This document shows, piece by piece, positions 1 to 8,186 of a DNA stretch of 64,000 bases. The position numbers and the translations under genes were made by a program. This DNA comes from Streptococcus gallolyticus. Lineage in GTDB: Bacteria; Bacillota; Bacilli; Lactobacillales; Streptococcaceae. The DNA lies in assembly GCA_019794795.1 (NCBI GenBank), contig JAIMFC010000001.1, positions 1 to 64,000 on the forward strand. The letters run 5' to 3'. Numbering within the stretch: the stretch's first letter is position 1; the number at the start of each line of letters is the position of its first letter. A model generated the notes under the pieces. The model was not told the DNA's origin, did no database searches, and saw only the letters and a list, made by a program, of their open reading frames with translations.

Positions 1-21
1 GTATAATTGGCACAGACCACA

Positions 22-70
22 AGAAAAATTAAAAGGTATGACTCCCCTAGAATTTAGGGAAGCATACCTT
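22..70. terminator. Hairpin terminator after dusB
   Basis: A long stem (33-40 pairs with 63-70, extended inward by a second run with one mismatch) lies about 70 bases past the dusB stop. Read on the minus strand it is followed by a T-rich run (positions 30-22), so it should end the hslO-dusB transcript. The plus-strand side has an A/T-rich tail and may also stop traffic from a gene to the left of the window. Confidence 0.75.
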
Positions 71-138
71 CTAAAAAACTAACTTTTTTAACTGTCCATT
101 TTATCTGGGGCTTGACAAAATTCAGTCTCTTTTCTTGT

Positions 139-1128
139 CTATTTTGCGTGGGTGCGTGCTTGGTCAAAGAGGTCTTGGACTTCTTGAATAGATTCAGCAC
201 GAGCAACAGCCCCACGAATTTTAGCAGCGCCAGCTGTTCCGCGAAGATAGTGCGGTGCCAGTCCACGGAATTCACGGACGGCAATGCCTTCGCCTTTGAG
301 AGCAGTCAGACGAGTCAAATGCTCAAAGGCAATGTTAAGCTTGTCATCGAAGGAAAGGTCAGGCAGGATTTCACCTGTTTCCAAGTAGTGGTTAATTTGA
401 TTGAAAATATAAGGATTGCCCATAGCAGTCCGCCCAATCATGACCGCGTCAGCACCGACTTCTTCGATACGTTGGCGAGCATCTTGGATATTGCGGATGT
501 CGCCGTTTGCGATGAAGGGGATCTTGGTGATGGCAGTTGCTACCTTGGTCAAGGTCTCCAAGTCCACCGTTCCAGTGTACATTTGCTCACGAGTTCGTCC
601 GTGCATGGCAAGGGCAGAAACACCAGCAGACTCAGCTGCCAAGGCATTTTCTACGGCTAGTTCAGGACTGTTCCAACCGGTCCGCATTTTAACAGTTAGC
701 GGAATGTCCAAGACTGAGGTCACTTCTTTGATGATATGGTAAATTTTTTCAGGGTCTTTGAGCCATTTGGCACCCGCTTCATTTTTGACCACCTTGTTGA
801 CTGGGCAGCCCATGTTGATGTCAACGATATTGGTCTTGGTATTGTTTTGGATAAAGTTAGCTGCGCGTTTGAGGCCTTCGGCATCACCGCCGAAAAGCTG
901 GATTGAAACTGGCGCTTCATTATCATCAATGTGAAGCATGTGAAGGGTCTTCTCGTTGTTATAGAGGAGACCTTTTTCAGAAATCATTTCCATGACCACC
1001 AGGCCAGCGCCCATTTCCTTAGCAATGGTCCGAAAGGCAGAGTTAGTCACGCCGGCCATTGGGGCCAGTACGGTACGATTGGGGATTTCCACATTTCCGA
1101 TCATAAAAGGTGTATTAAGATTTGTCAC
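139..1128 (-). CDS. dusB: tRNA-dihydrouridine synthase (DusB family)
   Basis: Flavin-dependent enzyme that reduces uridine to dihydrouridine in tRNA D-loops, in the cytoplasm. The 329-residue product shows the TIM-barrel Dus signature: APMAGVT near residue 22, NMGCP with the catalytic Cys at residue 108, MRTGW, the NGDI turn and the FMN-phosphate motif [11 protein letters not shown] placed the start at the GTG at 1128, because GGAGG lies nine bases upstream of it; this start is inside the end of hslO (14-base overlap), implying translational coupling. An open frame continues further upstream to 1176 but has no ribosome site. Family assignment is firm; the B subtype follows general similarity. 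Confidence 0.93.
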   Translation of the reverse strand: MTNLNTPFMIGNVEIPNRTVLAPMAGVTNSAFRTIAKEMGAGLVVMEMISEKGLLYNNEKTLHMLHIDDNEAPVSIQLFGGDAEGLKRAANFIQNNTKTNIVDINMGCPVNKVVKNEAGAKWLKDPEKIYHIIKEVTSVLDIPLTVKMRTGWNSPELAVENALAAESAGVSALAMHGRTREQMYTGTVDLETLTKVATAITKIPFIANGDIRNIQDARQRIEEVGADAVMIGRTAMGNPYIFNQINHYLETGEILPDLSFDDKLNIAFEHLTRLTALKGEGIAVREFRGLAPHYLRGTAGAAKIRGAVARAESIQEVQDLFDQARTHAK

Positions 1129-1987
1129 GAATGAGTTCCTCCAAGTCGTCTTCTGTAAAGTGATAGTGGTTGCCACAGAATTGGCAGGTAATGTCAGCGC
1201 CCTTGTCTTCTTCTTTCATTTCGCTTAAGTCAGAGACAGGTAGGCTAGATAAGGCATCCATAAAGCGGTCTTTTGAGCAATCGCAGACGAAGTTGAGTTC
1301 TTCTTCTGATAAGAGCTTGTAGTCGTCCTCGCTGTAAATAGCTTCTAAGAGGGCTTGACTGTGGTTGTCAGAAGCCAAGAGGCTAGAGATGGCAGGCATT
1401 TCTTGAATGCGTTTCTCAAAGCGAGCAATTTCTGCATCTGTAGCACCTGGTAAGACCTGCAACATGAAACCGCCAGCAACCTTGACCTTGTCTTCACCAT
1501 CTAAGAGAACATTGAGACCGATAGCAGATGGAGTTTGCTGACTTTCTGTCATATAGTAAGCAAAGTCTTCGCCGATTTCACCGGAAATCAAGGGGGTCAT
1601 AGAGTGGTAAGGGCGCCCAGTACCGTAATCAGTAATGACCAAAAATTGCCCTGCGCCGATAAGAGGTCCCACGATGACTTCACCTGTTGAAGTCCGTTTG
1701 TAGTCAGCATCAGGATTTTGGATATAGCCCTTGACCTGTCCCTTAGAATTGGCAACAGCGATAATTGCGCCAAGACCGCCTTCGCCCAGAATTTTTAAGG
1801 TGATCTTTGTATCTCCTTTTTCATTTGCGGCCAAAATCTGGCTGGCAATCAGCGTTCGTCCCAAGGCAACAGTAGAAGATGCCATTGTATTATGTTTTTC
1901 TTGGGCAGTCCGTACAGTCTCTGTGCTGTCTAGCACAAAGGCACGAAAATGCCCATTGTTTGAAATAGTTTTAATCAGTTTATCCAT
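1115..1987 (-). CDS. hslO: Redox-regulated chaperone Hsp33
   Basis: Holdase chaperone switched on by oxidative unfolding; cytoplasmic. The 290-residue protein carries the four zinc-binding cysteines near the C terminus, CDC (about residue 236) and CQFC (about residue 269), the redox switch of the family. First gene of an hslO-dusB operon, the pair overlapping by 14 bases. The start codon has no Shine-Dalgarno sequence: a strong extended -10 box (1995-2000, minus strand) ends seven bases before the ATG, so the transcript should begin at or next to the start codon (see findings). Confidence 0.95.
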   Translation of the reverse strand: MDKLIKTISNNGHFRAFVLDSTETVRTAQEKHNTMASSTVALGRTLIASQILAANEKGDTKITLKILGEGGLGAIIAVANSKGQVKGYIQNPDADYKRTSTGEVIVGPLIGAGQFLVITDYGTGRPYHSMTPLISGEIGEDFAYYMTESQQTPSAIGLNVLLDGEDKVKVAGGFMLQVLPGATDAEIARFEKRIQEMPAISSLLASDNHSQALLEAIYSEDDYKLLSEEELNFVCDCSKDRFMDALSSLPVSDLSEMKEEDKGADITCQFCGNHYHFTEDDLEELIRDKS

Positions 1988-1994
1988 AAGGAAT

Positions 1995-2026
1995 ATTATA
2001 GCACAAAAAGCTAGCGGGAGTTAAGA
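1995..2026 (-). promoter_or_regulatory. Extended -10 promoter of hslO, probably leaderless
   Basis: On the minus strand TGC-TATAAT (TATAAT at 1995-2000) is preceded by a weak -35, TTAACT, 18 bases upstream. Only seven bases separate TATAAT from the hslO ATG at 1987, so the predicted transcription start coincides with the translation start. Confidence 0.7.
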
Positions 2027-2051
2027 GAAAAAGCTTACCGAATGGTAAGCT
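2025..2051 (-). terminator. Terminator of the PfkB kinase/DeoR transcript
   Basis: Perfect 8-base stem AGCTTACC (2032-2039) / GGTAAGCT (2044-2051) with a four-base loop. Read on the minus strand it is followed by TTTTTCTCTT, directly downstream of the kinase stop codon at 2057. Confidence 0.85.
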
Positions 2052-2056
2052 AGGGG

Positions 2057-3001
2057 TTAGAGTGGATTAATGGAAATATTTTCAAAGAGCATTTCAAGGT
2101 GAGAAGGGGCGATGACTCCCACACCGCTTTCCATAGCATTCGCTGTCCCGCTGGCAATGGCGTATTTCAAAAATTCTTCATCAGAAAGATGATGTTTAAA
2201 TGCATAGATAGCACCAGCTACTGTAGAATCACCGGAACCTGTTGGATTAACTAATTCAATTCGAGGTGCGCTGACATCGTATAGCTTGTTGTTGAATTGA
2301 GCGACAGCTCCTTGTTCACCACAAGATACTAAAGTATAGCGGATTGGAGAAGGAAAATTCCTCAGATATTCAATGATTTCTTGCTTCGTAGTAAATGTTG
2401 TACCAACGAGTTCTGAAAATTCGTCCATGTTTGGTTTGATGAAATCAGGTTTATCAGCAGCATGATTGACCACTAAATCCAAAGTTTGTCTTGAAAAATC
2501 ACCTAAAATAATAGTATCTGGAGCAGTATTTTTTCTTAAAAAAGTGAGTAAATCATTATAGAAGTAGGGGTCATCTGAGTGAACAGACCCATTCAAAGAG
2601 ATGATGCGAATATTTTTTTTGATGATGGTATCGAGTATTGTCTGGAATATCAATTCTTTTTGTTCTGTGGAAACTTTTGGTCCAGCTTCAACAATTTCAG
2701 TATGAATATTATCATCGTGCATAATCGTAATAGCGTGTCTTGTTTCGCCTTCTACGGTAATGAATTGCTGAGAAAATTTTTCTTTTTTTAACAATGTTTT
2801 GAAGTATTCACCATTTGTACCAGCCACGACAGTGATGGTTTCGGCAATTTCTCCAAGATAGGACAAGGCGCGTGCGCAATTGATTCCTTTTCCAGCAGGC
2901 ATGATAGTAGAATTGTTGAAACGGTTATGAGCACCGAGTTGGAATGTTTTTTCGAAATATAACAAATCGATAGACGGATTGAGTGTTAGAATGAGTACCA
3001 T
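2057..3001 (-). CDS. PfkB-family sugar-phosphate kinase (1-phosphofructokinase/tagatose-6-phosphate kinase type)
   Basis: 314-residue ATP-dependent kinase of the FruK/LacC branch of the PfkB (ribokinase-like) family, which adds a second phosphate to ketose phosphates. The N-terminal LTLNPSIDLLYF and AGKGINCARAL motifs bind sugar, and NPTGSGDSTVAG near residue 250 holds the anion hole and catalytic Asp. AGAGGT seven bases before the ATG at 3001 supports the start. It lies 17 bases downstream of the DeoR gene and is probably cotranscribed with it, opposite a galactitol-type PTS and two aldolases. Likely role: phosphorylating the PTS product or an intermediate; the exact substrate cannot be read from the sequence. 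Confidence 0.88.
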   Translation of the reverse strand: MVLILTLNPSIDLLYFEKTFQLGAHNRFNNSTIMPAGKGINCARALSYLGEIAETITVVAGTNGEYFKTLLKKEKFSQQFITVEGETRHAITIMHDDNIHTEIVEAGPKVSTEQKELIFQTILDTIIKKNIRIISLNGSVHSDDPYFYNDLLTFLRKNTAPDTIILGDFSRQTLDLVVNHAADKPDFIKPNMDEFSELVGTTFTTKQEIIEYLRNFPSPIRYTLVSCGEQGAVAQFNNKLYDVSAPRIELVNPTGSGDSTVAGAIYAFKHHLSDEEFLKYAIASGTANAMESGVGVIAPSHLEMLFENISINPL

Positions 3002-3018
3002 ATCTTACCTCTTTCTTT

Positions 3019-3756
3019 TTAATGAATAATTTTTGCATATTGTTCATAATGTTTTTTTACAGATTCGTCTAGTTTGTCATCGGATATAACAGCTGTTAAT
3101 TGATTGAGCTTGCCAAAGATGTAAGAATCGCTAACACCGAATTTAGAGTGATCTACCAATAAGTAGGTCTCTTTTGAATGTTCCATTACAATAGTTTGAA
3201 GTCGTGCGCAGAATGGAGAAAAGGTTGTCATATTGTTTTCAAAGATACCATTGGTAGCTAAGAAGGCATAGTCGATTAAAAAATCTTGCACTAAGTTCTC
3301 AGCATGTTTGCCATGGAATTCCCCTGTTTTAGAAACGTATTCTCCACCTGTTAGCAGAACATTTTCAAAATTATTTTCAACGAGCCAATTAAAAGTGAAC
3401 AAACTATTAGTAATAATATGTTTGTGATCGTTTTTTAATTGTTTTGCTAGGTAAAGAATGCTGGTTCCGGCTCCCAAATAGATAACACTATTTGGTTGAA
3501 TAAGGTCTGAAGCGACTTTTGCCATGTACTCTTTTTCTTCTACATTGAGAGCCATTTTTTCGTTAGTAGCCTTGATAGCAAGTAAACGTCGAACCCCTCC
3601 GTGCTCTTTGATGACCTTATCTTCATTTGCAAGTTCGTTGATATCTCTTCGGATAGTCATTGTGGAAACTTGCAGTTTATCTGCGAGGGTTTGATAGGAA
3701 ACAATTTCAGTTTGATTAACGATTTCTAAGATTTCTTTTTTTCGGCTGGATTTCAC
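3019..3756 (-). CDS. DeoR-family transcriptional regulator of the sugar locus
   Basis: 245-residue repressor-type protein: N-terminal DeoR helix-turn-helix (about residues 5-60, with VSTMTIRRDI as recognition helix) followed by the sugar-phosphate sensing DeoRC domain (GAGTSILYLA around residue 90, GGEYVSKTGEF). I chose the GTG at 3756, preceded by AAGGA ten bases upstream; an open frame runs on to 3813 but overlaps the promoter. It is divergent from the PTS operon, so it very likely controls that operon and itself through the phased TAACAA repeats in the shared intergenic region; the inducer would be a sugar phosphate. Confidence 0.9.
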   Translation of the reverse strand: MKSSRKKEILEIVNQTEIVSYQTLADKLQVSTMTIRRDINELANEDKVIKEHGGVRRLLAIKATNEKMALNVEEKEYMAKVASDLIQPNSVIYLGAGTSILYLAKQLKNDHKHIITNSLFTFNWLVENNFENVLLTGGEYVSKTGEFHGKHAENLVQDFLIDYAFLATNGIFENNMTTFSPFCARLQTIVMEHSKETYLLVDHSKFGVSDSYIFGKLNQLTAVISDDKLDESVKKHYEQYAKIIH

Positions 3757-3801
3757 TTTATATCCATCCTTTCTATAAAGATAAAGTGGTAGTTTGTAAC
3801 T

Positions 3802-3830
3802 ATAATAGCACAAATTACCAAACCTGTCTT
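3802..3830 (-). promoter_or_regulatory. Probable promoter of deoR-type regulator
   Basis: Minus-strand extended -10 TGC-TATTAT (TATTAT at 3802-3807) with a partial -35 AAGACA 17 bases upstream, about 45 bases before the GTG start at 3756. Confidence 0.5.
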
Positions 3831-3880
3831 AGATAACAAAACAAAACAAAAAGAAACAAAAAGAAATCATATTTTTATTT

Positions 3881-3917
3881 TGAAAGCGTTGACAAACTAT
3901 AAAAAAACATTTATAAT
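3881..3917 (+). promoter_or_regulatory. Promoter of the PTS/aldolase operon with overlapping cre site
   Basis: Consensus -35 TTGACA (3889-3894), 17-base spacer, consensus -10 TATAAT (3912-3917). The bases 3881-3894, TGAAAGCGTTGACA, match the CcpA cre consensus at 13 of 14 positions and cover the -35 box, so glucose repression by CcpA is predicted. Confidence 0.85.
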
Positions 3918-3924
3918 CACATTA

Positions 3925-3961
3925 TAACAAAAAATAACAAAAAGTTAACAAAAAATAACAA
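3925..3961 (+). promoter_or_regulatory. Phased TAACAA repeats, candidate DeoR operator
   Basis: TAACAA occurs at 3925, 3935, 3946 and 3956, a spacing of 10, 11 and 10 bases, so all four lie on one face of the helix just downstream of the -10 box. A fifth copy at 3834 lies near the divergent regulator promoter. DeoR-family repressors commonly use several short repeats; the assignment to this regulator is inference from position. Confidence 0.6.
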
Positions 3962-3983
3962 CTATTTTTAAAGGAGTTGTAAT

Positions 3984-4439
3984 ATGTATAAAATGATGTT
4001 GCAATCGGATTTGATTCGGTTAGATTGTAGCGCCTCTGATTATCAAGAGTTGTTTCATCTTGTTACCGAGGAATTGGTGGAGAAGGATTATGTCACAGAT
4101 GGCTATCTTACGGCGTTATTGGAACGTGAACGTCGATTTCCGACAGGGTTGAAAACAAGATTTTTAAATATTGCTTTGCCCCACACAGATCCCGAAGTGA
4201 TTCGTATCCCCTTTATATTTGTAGTGCGCAATGATCGGCCGATTACAATGTTGCAGATGGGAGATAATTCAGAAACACCTTGTCAAAATTTTCTATTTTT
4301 AGGTATTAAGGATCCAAAAGGTCAAGTGGGATTGTTGGCGAGGTTAATGGAAATTTTTTCAGAAGAGGAATTTGTTTCACAATTTGCTCAAGAAGAATGT
4401 GAGACAGCTATGTTCGAATTGTTAAATCAAAATTTATAA
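3984..4439 (+). CDS. PTS EIIA component, galactitol/fructose type
   Basis: 151-residue cytoplasmic phosphocarrier that takes phosphate from HPr and passes it to EIIB. The motif NIALPHTDPE contains the predicted phosphorylated His67, and the fold follows the mannitol/fructose EIIA family (PTS_EIIA_2). Start at 3984 follows AAAGGAG nine bases upstream. First gene of an operon EIIA-EIIB-EIIC-small membrane protein-aldolase-aldolase. The GatA-like assignment rests on the partner EIIB and EIIC; substrate unknown. Confidence 0.88.
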   Translation: MYKMMLQSDLIRLDCSASDYQELFHLVTEELVEKDYVTDGYLTALLERERRFPTGLKTRFLNIALPHTDPEVIRIPFIFVVRNDRPITMLQMGDNSETPCQNFLFLGIKDPKGQVGLLARLMEIFSEEEFVSQFAQEECETAMFELLNQNL

Positions 4440-4467
4440 TAAGACTTTTTAAAAGGAGGCCAAACAA

Positions 4468-4770
4468 ATGGCAAAAAAACTTATTGTAGCTTGTGGTAGT
4501 GGTGTTGCAACTAGTACTACAATTGCAGAAAAAATCAAAACACGTTTTGAAGATGATGGAATTCAGTATCCTGTTGAGGCGGTAGATTACAAGTCTATCC
4601 TAAATGAATTACCACAAGCAAGCATTTATGTATATATTGCAATGCCTGAGCAAGAAGTTTTGGATGAAGCTGATCGTTTAGGTGTGGATGTATTCCCAGG
4701 TGTTCCATTCTTAACCGGTATGGGTGTAGACAGTGTCTATGAACAGATTGTAGAAGCAACAAATAAATAA
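4468..4770 (+). CDS. PTS EIIB component, galactitol type
   Basis: 100-residue EIIB of the galactitol (GatB) family. The N-terminal P-loop VACGSGVATSTT carries the phosphorylated Cys9. It has its own strong site (AAAGGAGG, 28 bases after EIIA). It transfers phosphate from EIIA His67 to the incoming sugar at EIIC. Confidence 0.9.
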   Translation: MAKKLIVACGSGVATSTTIAEKIKTRFEDDGIQYPVEAVDYKSILNELPQASIYVYIAMPEQEVLDEADRLGVDVFPGVPFLTGMGVDSVYEQIVEATNK

Positions 4771-4810
4771 AGTTTTAGGATATTTTCTAACAATAAAAGG
4801 AGAAAAGATT

Positions 4811-6160
4811 ATGGAAATCTTTCAAAATGTTATTCAGTGGGTCTTGGATTTGGGTTCTGCGATTTTTGTTCCGCTGATTATTTTTGTTCTAGGTTTGTTA
4901 GTAGGGATGAACTTGAAAAAAGCATTTATCTCTGCCATTACATTAGGTGTTGCCTTTACTGGTATGTCCATGATTATCGGTTTTATGTCCAATGCGGTAT
5001 CACCTGCCTCAGAAGCACTTGCTCTAAACACAGGAATTTCTCTCCCAGCACTTGACCTAGGTTGGACAGGAGCGGCAAGTATAGTTTGGTCATGGGCATA
5101 TGCCTTTACTTTCTTTGCGGTACAAATCGTTATTAACGTGGTAATGTTGAGTTTGAATTGGACAAAGACGTTAAATGTGGATATGTGGAATGTATGGGGG
5201 AAAGCATTAACAGGTTACCTTGTCTATTATGTAAGTGGTAAGCTTTGGGCTGGTTTCCTTGTGGCGGCTTTGCAAGTTATCCTTGAATTAAAATTAGGGG
5301 ATATGTTCCAAAAACATATTGAAGATTTAACAGGAATTCCAATGGTTACAGTGACACACTGTATGAATCTTTCAGCAGTATTTATGTTGCCAGTCAATAA
5401 AGTGATGGATAAAATTCCATTTCTTAATAAAAAAGCCGATACAAACGCTTTACGTAAAAAATTAGGTATCTTCTCAGAAAATTCTGTTATGGGCTTCATT
5501 ATCGGTGTCTTACTTGGTTTTGCGGGTGCTTATTCTGTGTCTGCTTCACTGAATTTGGGTATTCAAGTAGCTACTGCGATGGGTCTCTTCCCTATGGTAA
5601 GTAAATTGTTCATGCAAGCTCTTTCTCCGTTAGCGGATTCTATGAGCGAATTTATGAAAAAACGCTTTAATGATCGTGAAGTATACATTGGGATGGACTG
5701 GCCGCTTTTGGCAGGTCGTTCAGAAGTTTGGGTAACATTGATTTTGATGGTACCATTCTTCATTGGTTACTCACTCATCCTACCTGGAAATACAGTGTTG
5801 CCAATTGCAGGTGTATTGAACTATTCAATTGCTGTAGGTGGTTTGTTACTTACAGGCGGAAACTTGGCACGTATGATGATCCTTGGTTTGATTTATCTTC
5901 CACTCTATCTTTATAGCGCAACTTATTTTGCGCCAATTTTGACAGGACTTGCAAACTCTACTGGAGCTGTGGATGTTGAAAAAGGTAAATTGATTACATG
6001 GTCAACCATTGAAGCGCCAGAAATGCGTATTCTATTTGCAGAATTATTCAATGGTAATGTCTTGGCAATTGGAGGGACGGTAATCTTTGTGTTGCTCTTT
6101 GTATGGTTGTATAAGACCATGATGACACAAGAAGTTCCGTCAAAACGTTATGAAAATTGA
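4811..6160 (+). CDS. PTS EIIC component, galactitol-type sugar permease
   Basis: 449-residue polytopic membrane protein of the EIIC-GAT family (GatC/SgcC-like), with roughly ten hydrophobic segments and the conserved central loop GMDWPLLAGRSEVWVTLI. It forms the translocation channel and phosphorylates substrate during uptake. Family members move galactitol, D-arabitol or other polyols and ketoses, so the substrate cannot be named. Its last 11 bases overlap the next gene. Confidence 0.9.
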   Translation: MEIFQNVIQWVLDLGSAIFVPLIIFVLGLLVGMNLKKAFISAITLGVAFTGMSMIIGFMSNAVSPASEALALNTGISLPALDLGWTGAASIVWSWAYAFTFFAVQIVINVVMLSLNWTKTLNVDMWNVWGKALTGYLVYYVSGKLWAGFLVAALQVILELKLGDMFQKHIEDLTGIPMVTVTHCMNLSAVFMLPVNKVMDKIPFLNKKADTNALRKKLGIFSENSVMGFIIGVLLGFAGAYSVSASLNLGIQVATAMGLFPMVSKLFMQALSPLADSMSEFMKKRFNDREVYIGMDWPLLAGRSEVWVTLILMVPFFIGYSLILPGNTVLPIAGVLNYSIAVGGLLLTGGNLARMMILGLIYLPLYLYSATYFAPILTGLANSTGAVDVEKGKLITWSTIEAPEMRILFAELFNGNVLAIGGTVIFVLLFVWLYKTMMTQEVPSKRYEN

Positions 6161-6389
6161 TAAAACTTTTTGGATGTTACTTTTATTTGTAGCAATACTT
6201 CTATTCCTATTAGGCTTGAATAGTGGAGTCTATCTTTACAATGTACTAGCGATTATTGTCAGCTTTATTGTGTATCGTTACGGGTATAAAGAATTATTTC
6301 AAGAATATGATGAACAGCAAAAAGCGAAGCGTGAAACGGCAGAAAAGATTTATTCTGCTTTGAGAGAAGGCAAAAAAGGAGAAAAGTAG
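6150..6389 (+). CDS. Small two-segment membrane protein in the PTS operon
   Basis: 79 residues, not recognised. Two hydrophobic stretches (about residues 8-24 and 28-44) are followed by a charged, Lys/Glu-rich cytoplasmic tail predicted to be helical (residues 47-79). It begins inside the EIIC stop region and ends directly before the next ATG, so it is fully embedded in the operon. Its place after EIIC suggests a subunit or assembly partner of the permease; this is inference only. Confidence 0.75.
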   Translation: MKIDKTFWMLLLFVAILLFLLGLNSGVYLYNVLAIIVSFIVYRYGYKELFQEYDEQQKAKRETAEKIYSALREGKKGEK

Positions 6390-7142
6390 ATGACTAGTGG
6401 AAAAATTATGTTTGAACAAGAACGACGAGCGATGGCAGAAGCTATTGAACTAACTTTTTATCGAAAAAATACCAATACAGCTGGTGGAAATTTCTCTTTT
6501 AAAACAACGGATGCTTCAGGAAAAGAGTATATTATCATGACTCCTTCTATGATGTCTGAGGCATATCATGGGAAGGTGAGCGCAGCCCAAGTGTTGGTCA
6601 TTGATTTTGAGACTAAGGAAGTTGTTGCAGGTGAAGGAAAACCAACTCGTGAGATCAACATGCACTTTGCTTGTTATGAAACAAACCCAGATATCAAGTG
6701 TGTTTTTCATGCGCATGCTCCAAATGCTATGTTTTGGGCAACGAGTCATTTAGATATGCCAAATTTATCTGAAGCAACACAAAAGGTAGAATATATTAAG
6801 GTGCTAGATTTTGCTCCCAATACAACTCCAGAGCTAGCTGAAATTGTACGACAAGAGTTATTATCTGCTGGCAATAAATTACCAAAAGAGTATCTATTAG
6901 ATAGCCATGGTATTCTTGTTTTGACACCTGGTGCTGATGGTGAAGAAGCTTTGAATAAAGCTCTACAGATTATTGATACTGTAGAATGGAATGCAGAGAT
7001 AGCCTATAAACAAACGATCTTTCAAAAATTAGGTCTTTTGGATGGTTATTATTCAAAAGGGCGTAAAATTGGAGATTTGGATGATTTGTTACAAGGTCGT
7101 CCAATATGGAACCAAGAGAAAAAAGATGAAGGTCTAGAATAA
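6390..7142 (+). CDS. Class II aldolase/adducin-family protein (fuculose-phosphate aldolase-like)
   Basis: 250 residues. Zinc-dependent aldolase family that cleaves ketose 1-phosphates to dihydroxyacetone phosphate and an aldehyde. Visible ligands: the HAH motif (His107, His109) in VFHAHAPNAMF, a third His in DSHGILVLTPG, and Glu88 in TREINMH at the catalytic position. It starts immediately after the small membrane protein, with AAAGGAG upstream. Related families include L-ribulose-phosphate epimerase, so aldolase activity is likely but not proved. It is followed by a 9-base-pair hairpin before the second aldolase. Confidence 0.85.
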   Translation: MTSGKIMFEQERRAMAEAIELTFYRKNTNTAGGNFSFKTTDASGKEYIIMTPSMMSEAYHGKVSAAQVLVIDFETKEVVAGEGKPTREINMHFACYETNPDIKCVFHAHAPNAMFWATSHLDMPNLSEATQKVEYIKVLDFAPNTTPELAEIVRQELLSAGNKLPKEYLLDSHGILVLTPGADGEEALNKALQIIDTVEWNAEIAYKQTIFQKLGLLDGYYSKGRKIGDLDDLLQGRPIWNQEKKDEGLE

Positions 7143-7154
7143 AAGTAACTGGTG

Positions 7155-7178
7155 GGAGGATAGGGACAACTATCCTCC
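7155..7178 (+). terminator. Intra-operon hairpin between the two aldolase genes
   Basis: Perfect 9-base stem GGAGGATAG (7155-7163) / CTATCCTCC (7170-7178) with a six-base loop, followed by TGATTGTTTAT. The T-run is weak, so it could act as a partial terminator or as an mRNA-stabilising structure that lowers expression of the second aldolase. Confidence 0.5.
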
Positions 7179-7207
7179 TGATTGTTTATAATATGAAAGG
7201 AAATGAG

Positions 7208-8014
7208 ATGGTAAAATTTGAAGATTCTCGCATTGTTGCAGAAATATGTGAATTAACATATGATATGTGGCAAAAAGGATGGGATGAATACAATGGTGGC
7301 AATGTCAGTTGCATTTTGAGCGATAAGGATTTGGAAGGGCTGGACACAGGACAAGTGTTAAAACAGGTGCCGGTAGCAGATATACCGTCAGTTATGATTG
7401 GGAAATATATTATTATCACAGCTTCTGGCAGTCATTTCAGAAATTTAAAAGATCATATTGAAAGAGATTTAGGAGTTGTTCGTATCACAGAGAGTGGTTA
7501 TGATGTGATTTGGGGATTTGATGAAGAACGTCGCCCAACGAGTGAATTTTATATGCATTTATTAGCGCACGAAGGGCGTCTAGCTCAAGATCCACATCAT
7601 CGAGTTGTAGTACACAATCATGCGCCGAATGCAGTTGCTTATTCGCTGGTTTCTGAACATAGTGATAAAGAATATACCCTACCTTTGTGGAGGGTGCTGA
7701 CTGAGAGTATTGTCGTATTCCCAGACGGTGTAGGGATTTTACCGTGGGAGCTACCTGGGACCTTGGAGATCGCCAAAAATTCTGTTGAGAAACTTGTTAA
7801 TTGTCGTATTGTTGTGTGGGCGTTTCATGGAATCTTAGCAACTGGGAAGGACTTTCAAGATTGTTTTGGTTTGATTGAAACAGTGGATAAGGCTGCTAAG
7901 ATGTACCTTGATACGATGGCGATTAAACGTTATGAAGGGCTATCTGATGCAGATTTGCTAGCAGTTTGTCGTGCTTTAAGGGTATCTCCACGTGCAGGTT
8001 TTTTGGAAGGTTAA
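7208..8014 (+). CDS. Class II aldolase, rhamnulose-1-phosphate aldolase-like
   Basis: 268 residues. The layout resembles RhaD: WDEYNGGNVS near residue 30, the zinc motif HNHAPNAVAYS, and the C-terminal VVWAFHGILATGKD carrying the third His. RhaD cleaves L-rhamnulose 1-phosphate to DHAP and L-lactaldehyde. The ATG at 7208 is chosen over 7193 because AAAGGA lies seven bases upstream of it and nothing precedes 7193. Last gene of the operon, followed by a strong terminator. No rhamnose isomerase or rhamnulose kinase is nearby; a PTS-delivered ketose 1-phosphate would make both unnecessary (inference). Confidence 0.83.
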   Translation: MVKFEDSRIVAEICELTYDMWQKGWDEYNGGNVSCILSDKDLEGLDTGQVLKQVPVADIPSVMIGKYIIITASGSHFRNLKDHIERDLGVVRITESGYDVIWGFDEERRPTSEFYMHLLAHEGRLAQDPHHRVVVHNHAPNAVAYSLVSEHSDKEYTLPLWRVLTESIVVFPDGVGILPWELPGTLEIAKNSVEKLVNCRIVVWAFHGILATGKDFQDCFGLIETVDKAAKMYLDTMAIKRYEGLSDADLLAVCRALRVSPRAGFLEG

Positions 8015-8016
8015 AA

Positions 8017-8055
8017 AGAGAACTTGAGGCAAAAGTCTCAAGTTCTCTAACTTTT
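8017..8055. terminator. Bidirectional terminator between the aldolase operon and gshF
   Basis: Perfect 12-base stem AGAGAACTTGAG (8017-8028) / CTCAAGTTCTCT (8037-8048). The plus strand continues with AACTTTT, and the minus strand with TTTTTAACC, so it can serve both converging transcripts. Confidence 0.9.
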
Positions 8056-8186
8056 GGGGCTATATTAGTTTAATATAGGAATATATAAGTGTACTCCTTC
8101 ATTAAACTTTTTTTAGTGGTCTTTACAGTTCGAAGCTTTTTAATATGTAATCCTTCTAGATATTACATTGTGATGATGAGAGTGGC

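Noticed and set aside
8060..8078. Perfect AT palindrome CTATATTA-GTT-TAATATAG as a terminator
   Set aside because: No G-C pairs beyond one and no T-run; the adjacent 12-base stem explains termination.
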